Positions 40,070-49,384 of a DNA stretch of 64,000 nt are shown in pieces. The stretch covers positions 3,439,532-3,503,531 of the forward strand of contig NZ_JAHBYN010000001.1 in assembly GCF_019635935.1 (NCBI RefSeq). Direction: 5' to 3'. The translations under genes were made by a program, and so were the position numbers. Numbering within the stretch: the first letter of the stretch is position 1; every line of letters starts with the position of its first letter. The notes under the pieces are model-generated. The model made no database searches, had not been told where the DNA came from, and saw nothing but the letters and a program-made list of their open reading frames with translations. The stretch is from Parvibaculum sp. GTDB lineage: Bacteria > Pseudomonadota > Alphaproteobacteria > Parvibaculales > Parvibaculaceae.

Positions 40070-41491
40070 ATGGGGCGGAACTGTGGATTTTCGGGCCTGC
40101 GGGGCGGCCTGCTGGCCGGCCTGACAATGTCCGTGGCGCTGGCGGCCTGCGCCGAAATCGGCCAGCCCGAACCGCAAACCGGGGTCGCGGTCAGTCGTGG
40201 CGTCGAAACCCGCGTCGAGCGTCAGGCCCGCATCACCTACAAGGAGCCCGGCGGCGATCCGTCCTTCGGCGGCTTCGTCGTCGCCGACGAGCCTTCGGCC
40301 GTTCTCATTGCCCAGCAGGTGCTCGATCAGGGCGGCAATGCCGCCGATGCGGCGGCGGCGCTCTATTTCGCGCTCTCGGTCACTTATCCGGCGGCGGCCG
40401 GCCTCGGCGGCGGCGGCATTTGCCTGGTGCGCGATGCCGGGGAACGGAAGGTCGAAAGTCTCGCCTTCCTCGCCCGTAGTCCGCGCGGCGGCGGCGCCGT
40501 CGCCATTCCGGGCAATGTGCGCGGCTTCTCGCTCCTTCAATCGCGTCACGGCAACCAGCCCTGGTCGGCCATTGTCGGTCCGGCCGAGCGGCTGGCGGGC
40601 ACCGGCTTCCCGCTGTCGCGCGCCAGCGCCCGCGCCCTTGCCGATGCGGCGTCCGTTCAGGGCGCCCCGGCCTTCACGGGCGCGGATGGCGCACCCTTGC
40701 GCGAACTCCAGCGCGTCACGCAGTCCGAACTTGCCGCCACATTGACGCTGATCCGCAGCCGCGGTGTCACGGGCTTCTATGCCGGTGAGACCGCCCGGGC
40801 GCTTGTCGCCGGCGCGCGCGAGGCGGGCGGTACGCTCAGCCTCGACGATCTGGCCGACGACCGGCCGGTCACCGCGCCCGCGCAAATGCTTCCCTCGTCC
40901 GCCGGCGTGGTCGCCGCACCGTCCGAGGCGCTGGGCGCCGGCGTCTTCGCCGCCGCGCTCTGGCGCGACATCGAGAAGGCCGGCCCCGCCGAACTGACGG
41001 AAGCCGCGCGCCGCACCGCCGCCGCGCTGGGCGCCGAAAACGCCGCGCGCGATTTTGGATCGACGGCTTTCGCGACCGCCGACGGGCGGGGCGGAGCGGT
41101 CGCCTGCGCCGTCACGATGAGCGGTCCCTTCGGCACCGGCCGCGCCGCCCCCGGCACCGGCGTCGTCTTCGCGCCCAACGCGCAGCAATCCGCAAACGGC
41201 ATCGCCTCGGCCTTCCTGATGCCGGTCATCGTGACCAGCAACAGCGGCACGCAGATTTTCTTCAGCGGCGCCGGCGCCGGCGAACCGAAAGGCGCGGCGT
41301 CGATCCTGAGCGCCGCCCGTCTGGCGCTTGCGGGCACCGCCGCCGAGGCGCTTGCCGCATCGCCCGCCAATGCGCGATCCCCGGCACATGCGATTTCATG
41401 TCCGATCGGAAATGTCACCCGCGCCTGCAGCTTTGCCATCGGCCCGCGCAGCGACGGCATGGGCGCCGTCTCCGCCCGCTCCGGTTCCTGA
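40070..41491 (+). CDS. Gamma-glutamyltransferase-like lipoprotein, probably atypical
   Basis: A 473-residue protein with a lipoprotein signal peptide (LAAC, Cys at residue 27). The fold of gamma-glutamyltransferase is visible: GGNAADAAAALYFAL, and GSTAFATADGRGGAV where the autoprocessing site lies. However the catalytic Thr appears as S331, the oxyanion-hole Ser-Ser pair is absent, and the later SPGGS loop is GAGAGE. So standard transpeptidase activity is doubtful. The ATG at 40070 is chosen with AAGGAA ten bases upstream; starts at 39971 or 40052 are possible but spoil the signal peptide. Confidence 0.7.
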   Translation: MGRNCGFSGLRGGLLAGLTMSVALAACAEIGQPEPQTGVAVSRGVETRVERQARITYKEPGGDPSFGGFVVADEPSAVLIAQQVLDQGGNAADAAAALYFALSVTYPAAAGLGGGGICLVRDAGERKVESLAFLARSPRGGGAVAIPGNVRGFSLLQSRHGNQPWSAIVGPAERLAGTGFPLSRASARALADAASVQGAPAFTGADGAPLRELQRVTQSELAATLTLIRSRGVTGFYAGETARALVAGAREAGGTLSLDDLADDRPVTAPAQMLPSSAGVVAAPSEALGAGVFAAALWRDIEKAGPAELTEAARRTAAALGAENAARDFGSTAFATADGRGGAVACAVTMSGPFGTGRAAPGTGVVFAPNAQQSANGIASAFLMPVIVTSNSGTQIFFSGAGAGEPKGAASILSAARLALAGTAAEALAASPANARSPAHAISCPIGNVTRACSFAIGPRSDGMGAVSARSGS

Positions 41492-41512
41492 GCCGGAAAA
41501 CCGCACAACGAA

Positions 41513-41544
41513 AAAGGGCCTGAGGATCGCGCCTCAGGCCCTTT
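41513..41544. terminator. Rho-independent terminator between the GGT-like gene and rne
   Basis: GGGCCTGAGG pairs with CCTCAGGCCC around a 6-base loop, extended by AAA and TTT, in the 72 bp between the two convergent genes. It probably serves both strands, more clearly the plus strand. Confidence 0.88.
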
Positions 41545-41563
41545 GTCTATGGGTGTTGCGTCT

Positions 41564-44164
41564 CTAGCGGCGCTGCCACCAGCCGCGACGTGTCGGCGCT
41601 TCGGGTTCCGTCTTCTGCAGCGTCGTCGTGTCGGCCACCAGCGTATCGCCATCGGCCTCGACCGCTTCCACGGATTCGCGCTCCGGTTCCGGTTCCCGGG
41701 TTTCGTCCGGCGCGTCCGCGACGGCGGGCATCTCCGCCTCATCCACCGCTTCTTCGGCCGGTGCTTCTTCCACCGCCTCGTGCCGCGAATAGGACAGCAG
41801 CACCGGCGCGTCCGCGCTGGCGCCAGCATCGGCATCGCCGCCATCCGCCGCTTCGTCTCCGGCTTCGCCTTCCGTCATCGCCGAGCCGGTCGCAGCTTGC
41901 GTTTCCTGGCCGTCTTCGCCGTCGCGCCGGCGATTGCGCCGTCCGCCGCGCCGTCCGCGCCGCCGGCGTTTGCGCTGGCCGTTCTCGTCGAGTTCGTCCG
42001 CACCGCCTTCGGGACGCGAAGCGCCGGCCTCGGCTGCATCGGCCGCAACTTCGTCGCCTTCGTCCGCGTCGTCGTCGCCCGCACCGGCATCCGCGCGCGG
42101 CGCCGCTTCGCTCTCGCTTCCCGCCTCGCGTTCCTCGCCGGGCTTGCGCCGCCGCCGGCGCCGCTTGCGCCGCCGCTGGCCTTCGCCATCCTCCGACGAT
42201 CCGCGCGCCGGCGCGGCCTCCTGCGTTTCCTCGGCTTCGTCCTCGACCTCATCTTCGTCCACGGCGTCGACGACATCGTCATCCTCGGCCGCATAGCCGC
42301 TTTCGATGTTGATCGCGCCCAGCGCCGGCCGCGTCCGCGTCAGCGCCCGCGCTTCGGCCTGTTCGATCCGGTGATCGGAACCGGTCAGCGTCGCGTCGGC
42401 CTCGATATAGACCGAAACGCCGTAGCGCTCCTCGATGTCGAGCACCTTGCCGCGCTTCTGGTTGAGCATGTAGATCGCGACGATCGCCGGCACCTTGACG
42501 GTGAAGGCGGCGGCGCGGCCCTTGACCGCTTCGGCCTCGACGCCGCGCAACACATGCAGCGCCATCGACTCGACCGAGCGCACAAGACCCGTACCCGCGC
42601 AATGCGGGCAGGTGACGGTCGAACCTTCGAGCACGCCGGAACGCATGCGCTGGCGCGACATTTCGAGCAGACCGAAATGGCTGATGCGCCCGACCTGGAT
42701 GCGCGCGCGATCAGTTTTCAGGCAGTCCTTGAGCTTGCGTTCGACCGCACGGTTGTTGCGGTTCTCGTCCATGTCGATGAAATCGATGACGAGGAGGCCG
42801 GCAAGGTCCCGGAGCCGCATCTGCCGCGTGATTTCTTCCGCCGCTTCGAGATTGGTCTTCAGCGCCGTCTGCTCGATGTTGCGCTCCTTGGTGGAGCGTC
42901 CCGAATTGACGTCGATCGAAACCAGCGCTTCGGTCGGGTTGATGACGATGTAGCCGCCTGATTTCAGCGTCACCGTCGGGTTCAGCATCGCGTCGAGCTG
43001 CTGCTCCACCTGATACTTCTGGAAGAGCGGCTGCTTTTCCTTGTAGGGCTGCACGTTCTTCGCATGGCTCGGCATCAGCATCCGCATGAAGCTCTTGGCC
43101 TCGCGGTAGCCTTCGTCGCCCTCGATATGGATGGCGTCGATGTCCTTGTCGTAGAGATCGCGGATCGAACGCTTGATCAGGCTGCCTTCCTCGTAGACGA
43201 GGGCAGGGGCAATCGACTTCAGCGTCAGCTCGCGCACGCTCTCCCACATCCGGAGCAGATATTCATAGTCGCGCTTGATCTCGGCCTTGGTGCGCTTGGC
43301 GCCCGCGGTGCGGACGATCAGCCCCATGCCTTCCGGCACGTCGAGCGACTCGGCAATGCCTTTCAGCTTTTTGCGGTCGGCCGCCACGGTGATCTTGCGC
43401 GAAATGCCGCCGCCCCGCGCCGTGTTCGGCATCAGCACGCAATAGCGTCCGGCAAGCGAGAGGTAAGTGGTGAGCGCCGCGCCCTTGTTGCCGCGCTCTT
43501 CCTTGACGACCTGCACGAGCAGGATCTGGCGGCGCTTGACGACTTCCTGAATCTTGTAGGAGCGGTAGTTGATGCGCTGCTTGCGCGGCGCGGCTTCTTC
43601 CATCGCGTCTTCGGCGCCGACGGATTCGATCGTCTCATCGGAGAGCACGGTTTCGGTCTCACCGCGTTCGACCGTCTTTTTGCTTTGGTCTTCGGCGTCG
43701 TCGTCATTGCCGGATGCGTCGGCGGCCTCGGCGCCGTTCTCGTCGTCGGCCTCGTCGTCGGCTTCATCCTCGGCGTCGGCGCCGGCCTCGGTCGGTTCCT
43801 CGGGCACGTCGTTGCCGGGGGCGGGCGGCGCGGTGCGCGCGTCATACGCGTCTTCCTCGTCGCGCTCGCGGCGCGCTTCGGCGGCCTGCTGGCGCAGCAA
43901 CGCTTCGCGGTCGGCGACCGGAATCTGGTAGTAGTCGGGGTGAATTTCGCTGAAGGCGAGGAAGCCGTGCCGGTTGCCGCCATATTCGACGAACGCCGCC
44001 TGAAGCGACGGTTCGACGCGCGTAACCTTGGCTAGATAGATATTTCCTCGAAGTTGCTTCCTGTTTTCCGATTCAAAGTCGAATTCTTCAACGCGATTGC
44101 CGCTCACGACCACAACCCGAGTTTCCTCGAGGTGGGCCGCGTCGATCAGCATGGTCTTGGCCAT
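41564..44164 (-). CDS. rne: Ribonuclease E
   Basis: Endoribonuclease of mRNA decay and rRNA processing, the scaffold of the degradosome. The 866-residue product has an S1 domain split by a highly acidic insert (about 92-195), typical of alphaproteobacteria; the catalytic DNase I-like part (about 300-500) with SIDVNSGR and DFIDMDE; the Zn-link CPHCAGTG; and a C-terminal disordered region rich in Arg clusters and acidic runs, which is the RNA- and protein-binding scaffold. The ATG at 44164 (MAKTMLIDAAH) is the family start. A long leader suggests feedback control. Confidence 0.97.
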   Translation of the reverse strand: MAKTMLIDAAHLEETRVVVVSGNRVEEFDFESENRKQLRGNIYLAKVTRVEPSLQAAFVEYGGNRHGFLAFSEIHPDYYQIPVADREALLRQQAAEARRERDEEDAYDARTAPPAPGNDVPEEPTEAGADAEDEADDEADDENGAEAADASGNDDDAEDQSKKTVERGETETVLSDETIESVGAEDAMEEAAPRKQRINYRSYKIQEVVKRRQILLVQVVKEERGNKGAALTTYLSLAGRYCVLMPNTARGGGISRKITVAADRKKLKGIAESLDVPEGMGLIVRTAGAKRTKAEIKRDYEYLLRMWESVRELTLKSIAPALVYEEGSLIKRSIRDLYDKDIDAIHIEGDEGYREAKSFMRMLMPSHAKNVQPYKEKQPLFQKYQVEQQLDAMLNPTVTLKSGGYIVINPTEALVSIDVNSGRSTKERNIEQTALKTNLEAAEEITRQMRLRDLAGLLVIDFIDMDENRNNRAVERKLKDCLKTDRARIQVGRISHFGLLEMSRQRMRSGVLEGSTVTCPHCAGTGLVRSVESMALHVLRGVEAEAVKGRAAAFTVKVPAIVAIYMLNQKRGKVLDIEERYGVSVYIEADATLTGSDHRIEQAEARALTRTRPALGAINIESGYAAEDDDVVDAVDEDEVEDEAEETQEAAPARGSSEDGEGQRRRKRRRRRRKPGEEREAGSESEAAPRADAGAGDDDADEGDEVAADAAEAGASRPEGGADELDENGQRKRRRRGRRGGRRNRRRDGEDGQETQAATGSAMTEGEAGDEAADGGDADAGASADAPVLLSYSRHEAVEEAPAEEAVDEAEMPAVADAPDETREPEPERESVEAVEADGDTLVADTTTLQKTEPEAPTRRGWWQRR

Positions 44165-44963
44165 ATGGAGTATCTCCGGGGCGCTGTCCGCCGCGCATGT
44201 CCCGCCGCAAATCGATGCGGCCGGCCAGGCGCGGGCGTGCGCCGTTTGTTGAATGCGTCCAGGCCGTCGCGCCGGCGCCGTTGAGGCGCGCCGCGGCAGG
44301 TCCGGACGGGATATGTAAAAGGGTGGCGAGTACGCGCCGCGCGGCCGGTGTCGCAACCGGGCGAACCTGGCTCTGGAAAGAGCCCTGTCCGGTCTGCCGG
44401 GTGTGAAGTCGCGGAACTGCGTTGTGCATCTCTACCTTCGGTGCACCCATCGAGCCGCCGGGTGCCGGCGTGTTCTTGTTTCCACCGCGCGGATCGGCCG
44501 TCTCGGCCGGGCGGGCGTTGCTGACGCGAGAGCGCCTGCGGCGATGCGTCTGTTTGGCGTTGTCCGGGACGAATTGTCTTGGAAAACGCCGGGCCCTACG
44601 CGGTCGACGCCCGGTCCCGTTCGTTTTGAAGGGAGTGGCGCGACGGATTGCCCGAAATCCTGTGTCGGCACCGTTGAGGGCCACAAGGCCTGCCCGGCGC
44701 GGTCCGTTTGTACCCGTTGCCGCGCTGATTTGGCAAGCGCGGCGTCGGCGGCCTCCATTGGAAGCCAATTGTGCCGTTATTAACCATTCTATCCATTGAA
44801 ACTTCGTAAATTTTGGCGCGATAACCAATTTTGAAGTAATCTGGCCGCTATATTGGGTTGAGTTGCTTCGCAGGCCCTAATTCGCGCCGGTGCGCGGGGG
44901 CCAGGGCAGGCGAGGCAGACGGACCGGCCGGGCGATCCGGCCGCCAGTGGCGTTCGGCAGACC
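44165..44963. promoter_or_regulatory. Long divergent region between rne and amiC
   Basis: About 800 bp without a convincing gene. It must hold the rne leader and the start signals of both genes. The AT-rich part at 44763-44860 is the best candidate for promoters and contains TTAACCAT at 44780-44787, a CtrA-like half site. In the leader, GGCTCT and AGAGCC at 44369-44384 make a 6-bp hairpin. The length fits a structured rne leader of the kind known to mediate autoregulation in enterobacteria, which is inference here. Confidence 0.4.
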
Positions 44964-44975
44964 GTGGCGGACGGC

Positions 44976-46436
44976 ATGGATCGACGGCAAGTCCCACGGT
45001 GTCGCTGCGGCGGGTGTAAATTGGGGAAAATTCGGCAGAATCGGGAGACTTTCCGGCAAGCCCTGAGGGCGGCCGGCCTGGTCGCGCTTTTTCTGGCGCT
45101 GGCCTGGCATGTGCCGATGCGCGCCGTCGCCGAGGATTTTTCGGCCGAGGGCCTTTCCATCGACGAACTGGCCGAATTGCTGGCCCGCGATCTCGAAAAC
45201 GACCTGTTGACCACCGGCGCTCTGAGCGATGCGCCGGCCGCCGCCGCCATCCCCCGCTCCGCGCCGCTACCGCAAGGCATGTCGGCCGTCACCGGCATCC
45301 GCGTCGGCGATCATGGTGAGCAGACCCGTTTCGTGATGGAGCTGGCGGGCGATGCCGCCGTCGACTACCGCGTCTTCACGCTTTCCGACCCCTACCGCGT
45401 CGTCATCGACATGACGGGCGTTCCCTTCCGTCTCGACGATGCGGGCGTGTCCGAGGCGCGCGGCTTCGTCTCCGGCTACCGCTATGGCCGCTTCCAGGCC
45501 GACACTTTCCGCGTCGTCATCGACATGACGCAGCCGGTCGCCATCGCGCGCAATTTCGTGCTCGACCCGCAGGCCGGCTTTGGCCGCCGCATCGTGCTCG
45601 ACCTCGCGCCGACCGACAGCGCGGCCTTTGCCCAAAGCGCCGGCGCACCCGCCGAAGACAAGGCCGCCGCGGTTGCCGCCGCGCAGCAGATTCAGTCCAT
45701 CGCCGCCGTGCCGATGAGCCCGCCCGCCCAGCGCGTCGACCGCCGCCGCGTTATCGTCATCGATCCCGGTCATGGCGGCGTCGATCCGGGCGCCGTCGGC
45801 CGCAGCGGCGTCCACGAAAAGAACATCGTGCTGGCCTTTGCCCGCGAACTGGCCTCCCAACTGCGCGCCACCGGCCGCTACGACGTGCATCTGACGCGCG
45901 AAACCGACGTCTTCATTCCGCTGCGCCAGCGTGTCGCCATCGCGCGCAACCACAAGGCCGATCTCTTCATGTCGATCCACGCGGACTCGATCCAGAAGCC
46001 CGATGTGCGCGGTCTCTCGGTCTACACGCTTTCCGAAACCGCCTCCGACCAGGAAGCGGCCGCGCTGGCGCGTCAGGAAAACCGCGCCGACCTGATCGGC
46101 GGTCTCGATCTCCAGGGCGAGAGCCCGGAAGTGACCGGCATCCTGATCGATCTCGCCCAGCGCGAAACCAAGAATTATTCGGCCCGTTTTGCCAAGTCGA
46201 TCGTCGACTATGCGGGCGAGAAAACCTCCATGCTGCAGCGGCCGCACCGTTTCGCCGGCTTCGTTGTGCTGAAGGCGCCGGATGTGCCTTCGGTGCTGAT
46301 CGAACTCGGTTTCCTGACCAACGCCGACGACGAAAAGAAGCTTGTCTCGCCTGCCTGGCGCACCAGCGTCGCCGGCACCTTCACCCGCGCCATCGACCGT
46401 TATTTCGGCGACCGCATGGCCGAGGGCCCGCTCTAG
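44976..46436 (+). CDS. amiC: N-acetylmuramoyl-L-alanine amidase with AMIN domain (AmiC type)
   Basis: Periplasmic amidase that cuts septal peptidoglycan for daughter-cell separation. After a signal peptide it has an AMIN domain (about 100-210), which targets peptidoglycan at division sites, and an Amidase_3 domain with the zinc residues DPGHGG, GVHEK and SIHADS and the catalytic Glu in LIELGFLTN. The start is uncertain: this ATG gives a long n-region, a GTG at 44964 is possible, and a TTG at 45021 would give a more normal signal peptide. It stands before mrcA. Confidence 0.9.
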   Translation: MDRRQVPRCRCGGCKLGKIRQNRETFRQALRAAGLVALFLALAWHVPMRAVAEDFSAEGLSIDELAELLARDLENDLLTTGALSDAPAAAAIPRSAPLPQGMSAVTGIRVGDHGEQTRFVMELAGDAAVDYRVFTLSDPYRVVIDMTGVPFRLDDAGVSEARGFVSGYRYGRFQADTFRVVIDMTQPVAIARNFVLDPQAGFGRRIVLDLAPTDSAAFAQSAGAPAEDKAAAVAAAQQIQSIAAVPMSPPAQRVDRRRVIVIDPGHGGVDPGAVGRSGVHEKNIVLAFARELASQLRATGRYDVHLTRETDVFIPLRQRVAIARNHKADLFMSIHADSIQKPDVRGLSVYTLSETASDQEAAALARQENRADLIGGLDLQGESPEVTGILIDLAQRETKNYSARFAKSIVDYAGEKTSMLQRPHRFAGFVVLKAPDVPSVLIELGFLTNADDEKKLVSPAWRTSVAGTFTRAIDRYFGDRMAEGPL

Positions 46437-46543
46437 GGCAGGGCCCGTCGCGGCTCAATATGAATTGCCTTGGCACGGCCACATTTTGGCTCTAGCTGAC
46501 GGCCACAATACGAACGCATGAATGACGGAGGGCAGTGCGCCCG

Positions 46544-49282
46544 ATGCTGAAAGTCCTTTCGATCATTGCCGGAACCATCCTGGTACTGCTGACCGGCGCC
46601 GTGATGGCGGGCGGCTATTATGCGTGGCGGCTCAATCAGGATTTGCCCGACTACACGCGGCTGGCGAACTATGAACCGCCGGTGACGACGCGCGTTCACG
46701 CCGGCGACGGCCAGCTCATCGGCGAACTGGCGCGCGAGCGCCGCCTCTATGTGCCGATCTCGGCGATCCCGCCGCAACTGATCAAGGCTTTCCTCGCTGC
46801 CGAGGACAAGAATTTCTACACGCATGGCGGCGTCGATGCGACCGGCATCGTCCGCGCCACCATCGACAACGTCTTCAACGTGCTGCAGGACCGCCGCCTT
46901 GTCGGCGCCTCCACCATTACTCAGCAGGTCGCCAAGAACTTCCTGCTTTCGAGCGACGTCACCTTCGACCGCAAGCTGCGCGAGGCGCTGCTGGCACTGC
47001 GCCTCGAACGCGCCTTCACCAAGGACCAGATCCTCGAACTCTACCTCAACGAGATTTATCTCGGCTCCGGCAGCTACGGCGTCGCCGCCGCGGCGCTGAA
47101 CTATTTCGACAAGCCGCTCGACGATCTCACCATCGCCGAGGTTGCCTATCTGGCGGCGCTCCCCAAGGCGCCGGGCAACTATCACCCCTTCCGTTTCCGC
47201 GAGCGCGCGCTGGCGCGCCGCAACTGGGTCATCTCGCGCATGGCCGACGAACGCTTCATCACCGCTTACGACGCGGCCGAGGCGCGCGGCACCGACCTCA
47301 ATGTCAGCCTGCGCACGCGCGGCGTGCAGACACGCGACGCCGAATATTTCCTCGAACAGGTGCGCCGCGAACTGCTGGCGCAATATGGCGAGCAGAAGCT
47401 CTATGAAGGCGGCCTTTCGGTCCGCACCACCATCGACACGCGGCTTCAGGAATTTGCCTCGGAAGCACTGAAGAACGGCCTCATCGCCTATGATCGCCGC
47501 TATGGCTGGCGCGGTCCCGTGGCGACGCTCGAGCCCGGCGCCAACTGGCAGGAAGCGCTCGGCGGCATGGACGTGCCTTCCGACCTCGCGCCCTGGACGC
47601 TCGCCACCGTGCTCGAAGTCGCAAGCGACCGCGTCACCGTCGGCCTGCGCCCGGCGCGGCTTCCCGGCGGCGGCTTCGCGAAGGAGATCGTCAAGAGCAC
47701 GATCCATTTCGAAGACATGAAATGGGCGCGGGCCAACATCAACATGATCCATCTCGGCCCCGAGGTGACGAAGCCGTCCGACGTGCTGAAAGTCGGCGAC
47801 ATCGTCTATGTCGCGCCCCATGCCGAAGAGAAAGACCGCCACACGCTGCAACAGGTGCCGGGCGTCAACGGCGCCATCGTCGCGATGGACCCGCATACCG
47901 GCCGCGTGCTGGCCATGCAGGGCGGCTTCAGCTTCGGCCTCTCGGAATTCAACCGCGCGGTGCAGGCGCTGCGCCAGCCCGGCTCCTCCTTCAAGCCCTT
48001 CGTCTATGCCGCGGCGCTCGACAAGGGCTTCACGCCCGCCAGCCTCGTCCTCGACGCGCCCTTCGTCATCGACCAGGGCCCCGGCCTCGGCCTCTGGAAG
48101 CCCGAAAACTACGAGCGCAAGTTCCACGGGCCGTCCACCATGCGCTTCGGCCTCGAAAATTCGCGCAACCTGATGACGGTGCGCCTCGCGCAATATGCCG
48201 GTCCGCAAACCGTCTCGGACTATGCGCGCCGCTACGGCATCGCCGACAACATGATGCCGGTGCTCTCGATGTCGCTCGGCGCCGGCGAAACGACATTGAT
48301 GCGGCTGGCGGGCGCCTATGCGGTGCTGGCGAATGGCGGCATGAAGGTCGAGCCGACGCTGGTCGACCGCGTGCAGGACCGCTACGGGCGCACCATCTAC
48401 AAGCACGACACCCGCGCCTGTCAGGCCTGCACGCTCGACTTCGAGGACGCGCCCGAGCCGCCGGCGCTTCCCGACGGTCGCGAGCGCGTCGAGGATCCGC
48501 GCACCGCCTACCAGATCACCTCGATGCTCGAAGGCGCGATCCAGCGCGGCACCGGCACCGCCGTCAGGTCGGTCGGCGTGCCGCTCGCCGGCAAGACCGG
48601 CACATCGAACGAAGCGCGCGACACCTGGTTCATGGGCTATTCGCCCAACCTCGTCGTCGGCGTCTTTGTCGGCTTCGACGAACCGGCGCCGATGGGCCGC
48701 GCCGAAACCGGCGGCCGCACCGCGGCGCCGATCTTCCGCGACTTCATGACCAAGGCCATCGGCAACAAACCGGCGATCCCGTTCCGCATTCCGTCGGGCA
48801 TCAATCTCGTCAAGGTCGATCTCAAGACCGGCGCGCTGGCGACGGGCGACGGCGGCGGCACGATCCTCGAAGCCTTCCGCGAAGGCACCGAGCCGCGCCT
48901 CACCTCCTCGACGCCGATGCTCGGCATTGCTGGCGGCATTCTCGGCGGCGGCGATGCCGGCGACATGGACAGCGACATTTCGAGCGACTTTCTGCGCGGC
49001 ATGGACAGCGACAGGGATGGCAGCGGTGCGGATGGCTTCTCGACCGAAGCCGGTCCGGGCGCCTACGGTCCCGCGGCGCGCGGCCCCGTCGACCCCTTCG
49101 CGTTGCCGCCCGCGCCCTTCGCCGGCATGCCCGCCGACGAAGCCGTTGAGCTCGACCGCCCCGGCGGTGCTCCCCGGACCGACGAGAGAGACGATCCGCC
49201 TGCGGACAATCGCCCGCCGCCCCCCGGCGGTTATGCCGCGGACGGCCGCGACATCGGCTCGGGTACGGGCGGCTTGTACTGA
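46544..49282 (+). CDS. mrcA: Penicillin-binding protein 1A (bifunctional glycosyltransferase/transpeptidase)
   Basis: Polymerises and cross-links peptidoglycan. The 912-residue product has an N-terminal anchor (about 5-25), the GT51 domain with catalytic EDKNFYTHGG, and a transpeptidase domain with S481-K484 (SSFK), an SRN motif and K684 (KTGTS). The C-terminus is a low-complexity tail of about 100 residues rich in Gly, Asp and Pro. The ATG at 46544 has GGAGGG upstream at 11 bases; a GTG at 46535 is also possible. It follows amiC, a conserved order. Confidence 0.96.
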   Translation: MLKVLSIIAGTILVLLTGAVMAGGYYAWRLNQDLPDYTRLANYEPPVTTRVHAGDGQLIGELARERRLYVPISAIPPQLIKAFLAAEDKNFYTHGGVDATGIVRATIDNVFNVLQDRRLVGASTITQQVAKNFLLSSDVTFDRKLREALLALRLERAFTKDQILELYLNEIYLGSGSYGVAAAALNYFDKPLDDLTIAEVAYLAALPKAPGNYHPFRFRERALARRNWVISRMADERFITAYDAAEARGTDLNVSLRTRGVQTRDAEYFLEQVRRELLAQYGEQKLYEGGLSVRTTIDTRLQEFASEALKNGLIAYDRRYGWRGPVATLEPGANWQEALGGMDVPSDLAPWTLATVLEVASDRVTVGLRPARLPGGGFAKEIVKSTIHFEDMKWARANINMIHLGPEVTKPSDVLKVGDIVYVAPHAEEKDRHTLQQVPGVNGAIVAMDPHTGRVLAMQGGFSFGLSEFNRAVQALRQPGSSFKPFVYAAALDKGFTPASLVLDAPFVIDQGPGLGLWKPENYERKFHGPSTMRFGLENSRNLMTVRLAQYAGPQTVSDYARRYGIADNMMPVLSMSLGAGETTLMRLAGAYAVLANGGMKVEPTLVDRVQDRYGRTIYKHDTRACQACTLDFEDAPEPPALPDGRERVEDPRTAYQITSMLEGAIQRGTGTAVRSVGVPLAGKTGTSNEARDTWFMGYSPNLVVGVFVGFDEPAPMGRAETGGRTAAPIFRDFMTKAIGNKPAIPFRIPSGINLVKVDLKTGALATGDGGGTILEAFREGTEPRLTSSTPMLGIAGGILGGGDAGDMDSDISSDFLRGMDSDRDGSGADGFSTEAGPGAYGPAARGPVDPFALPPAPFAGMPADEAVELDRPGGAPRTDERDDPPADNRPPPPGGYAADGRDIGSGTGGLY

Positions 49283-49384
49283 GGCCGGGCGGCCCGGTCG
49301 CCACCGGACCCTTTACACAAGCCCCCATCCCCCCTATTTTCCGCCTCCAATCGAGGCACCGGAAAAATCCCCCGAAAGATATCC

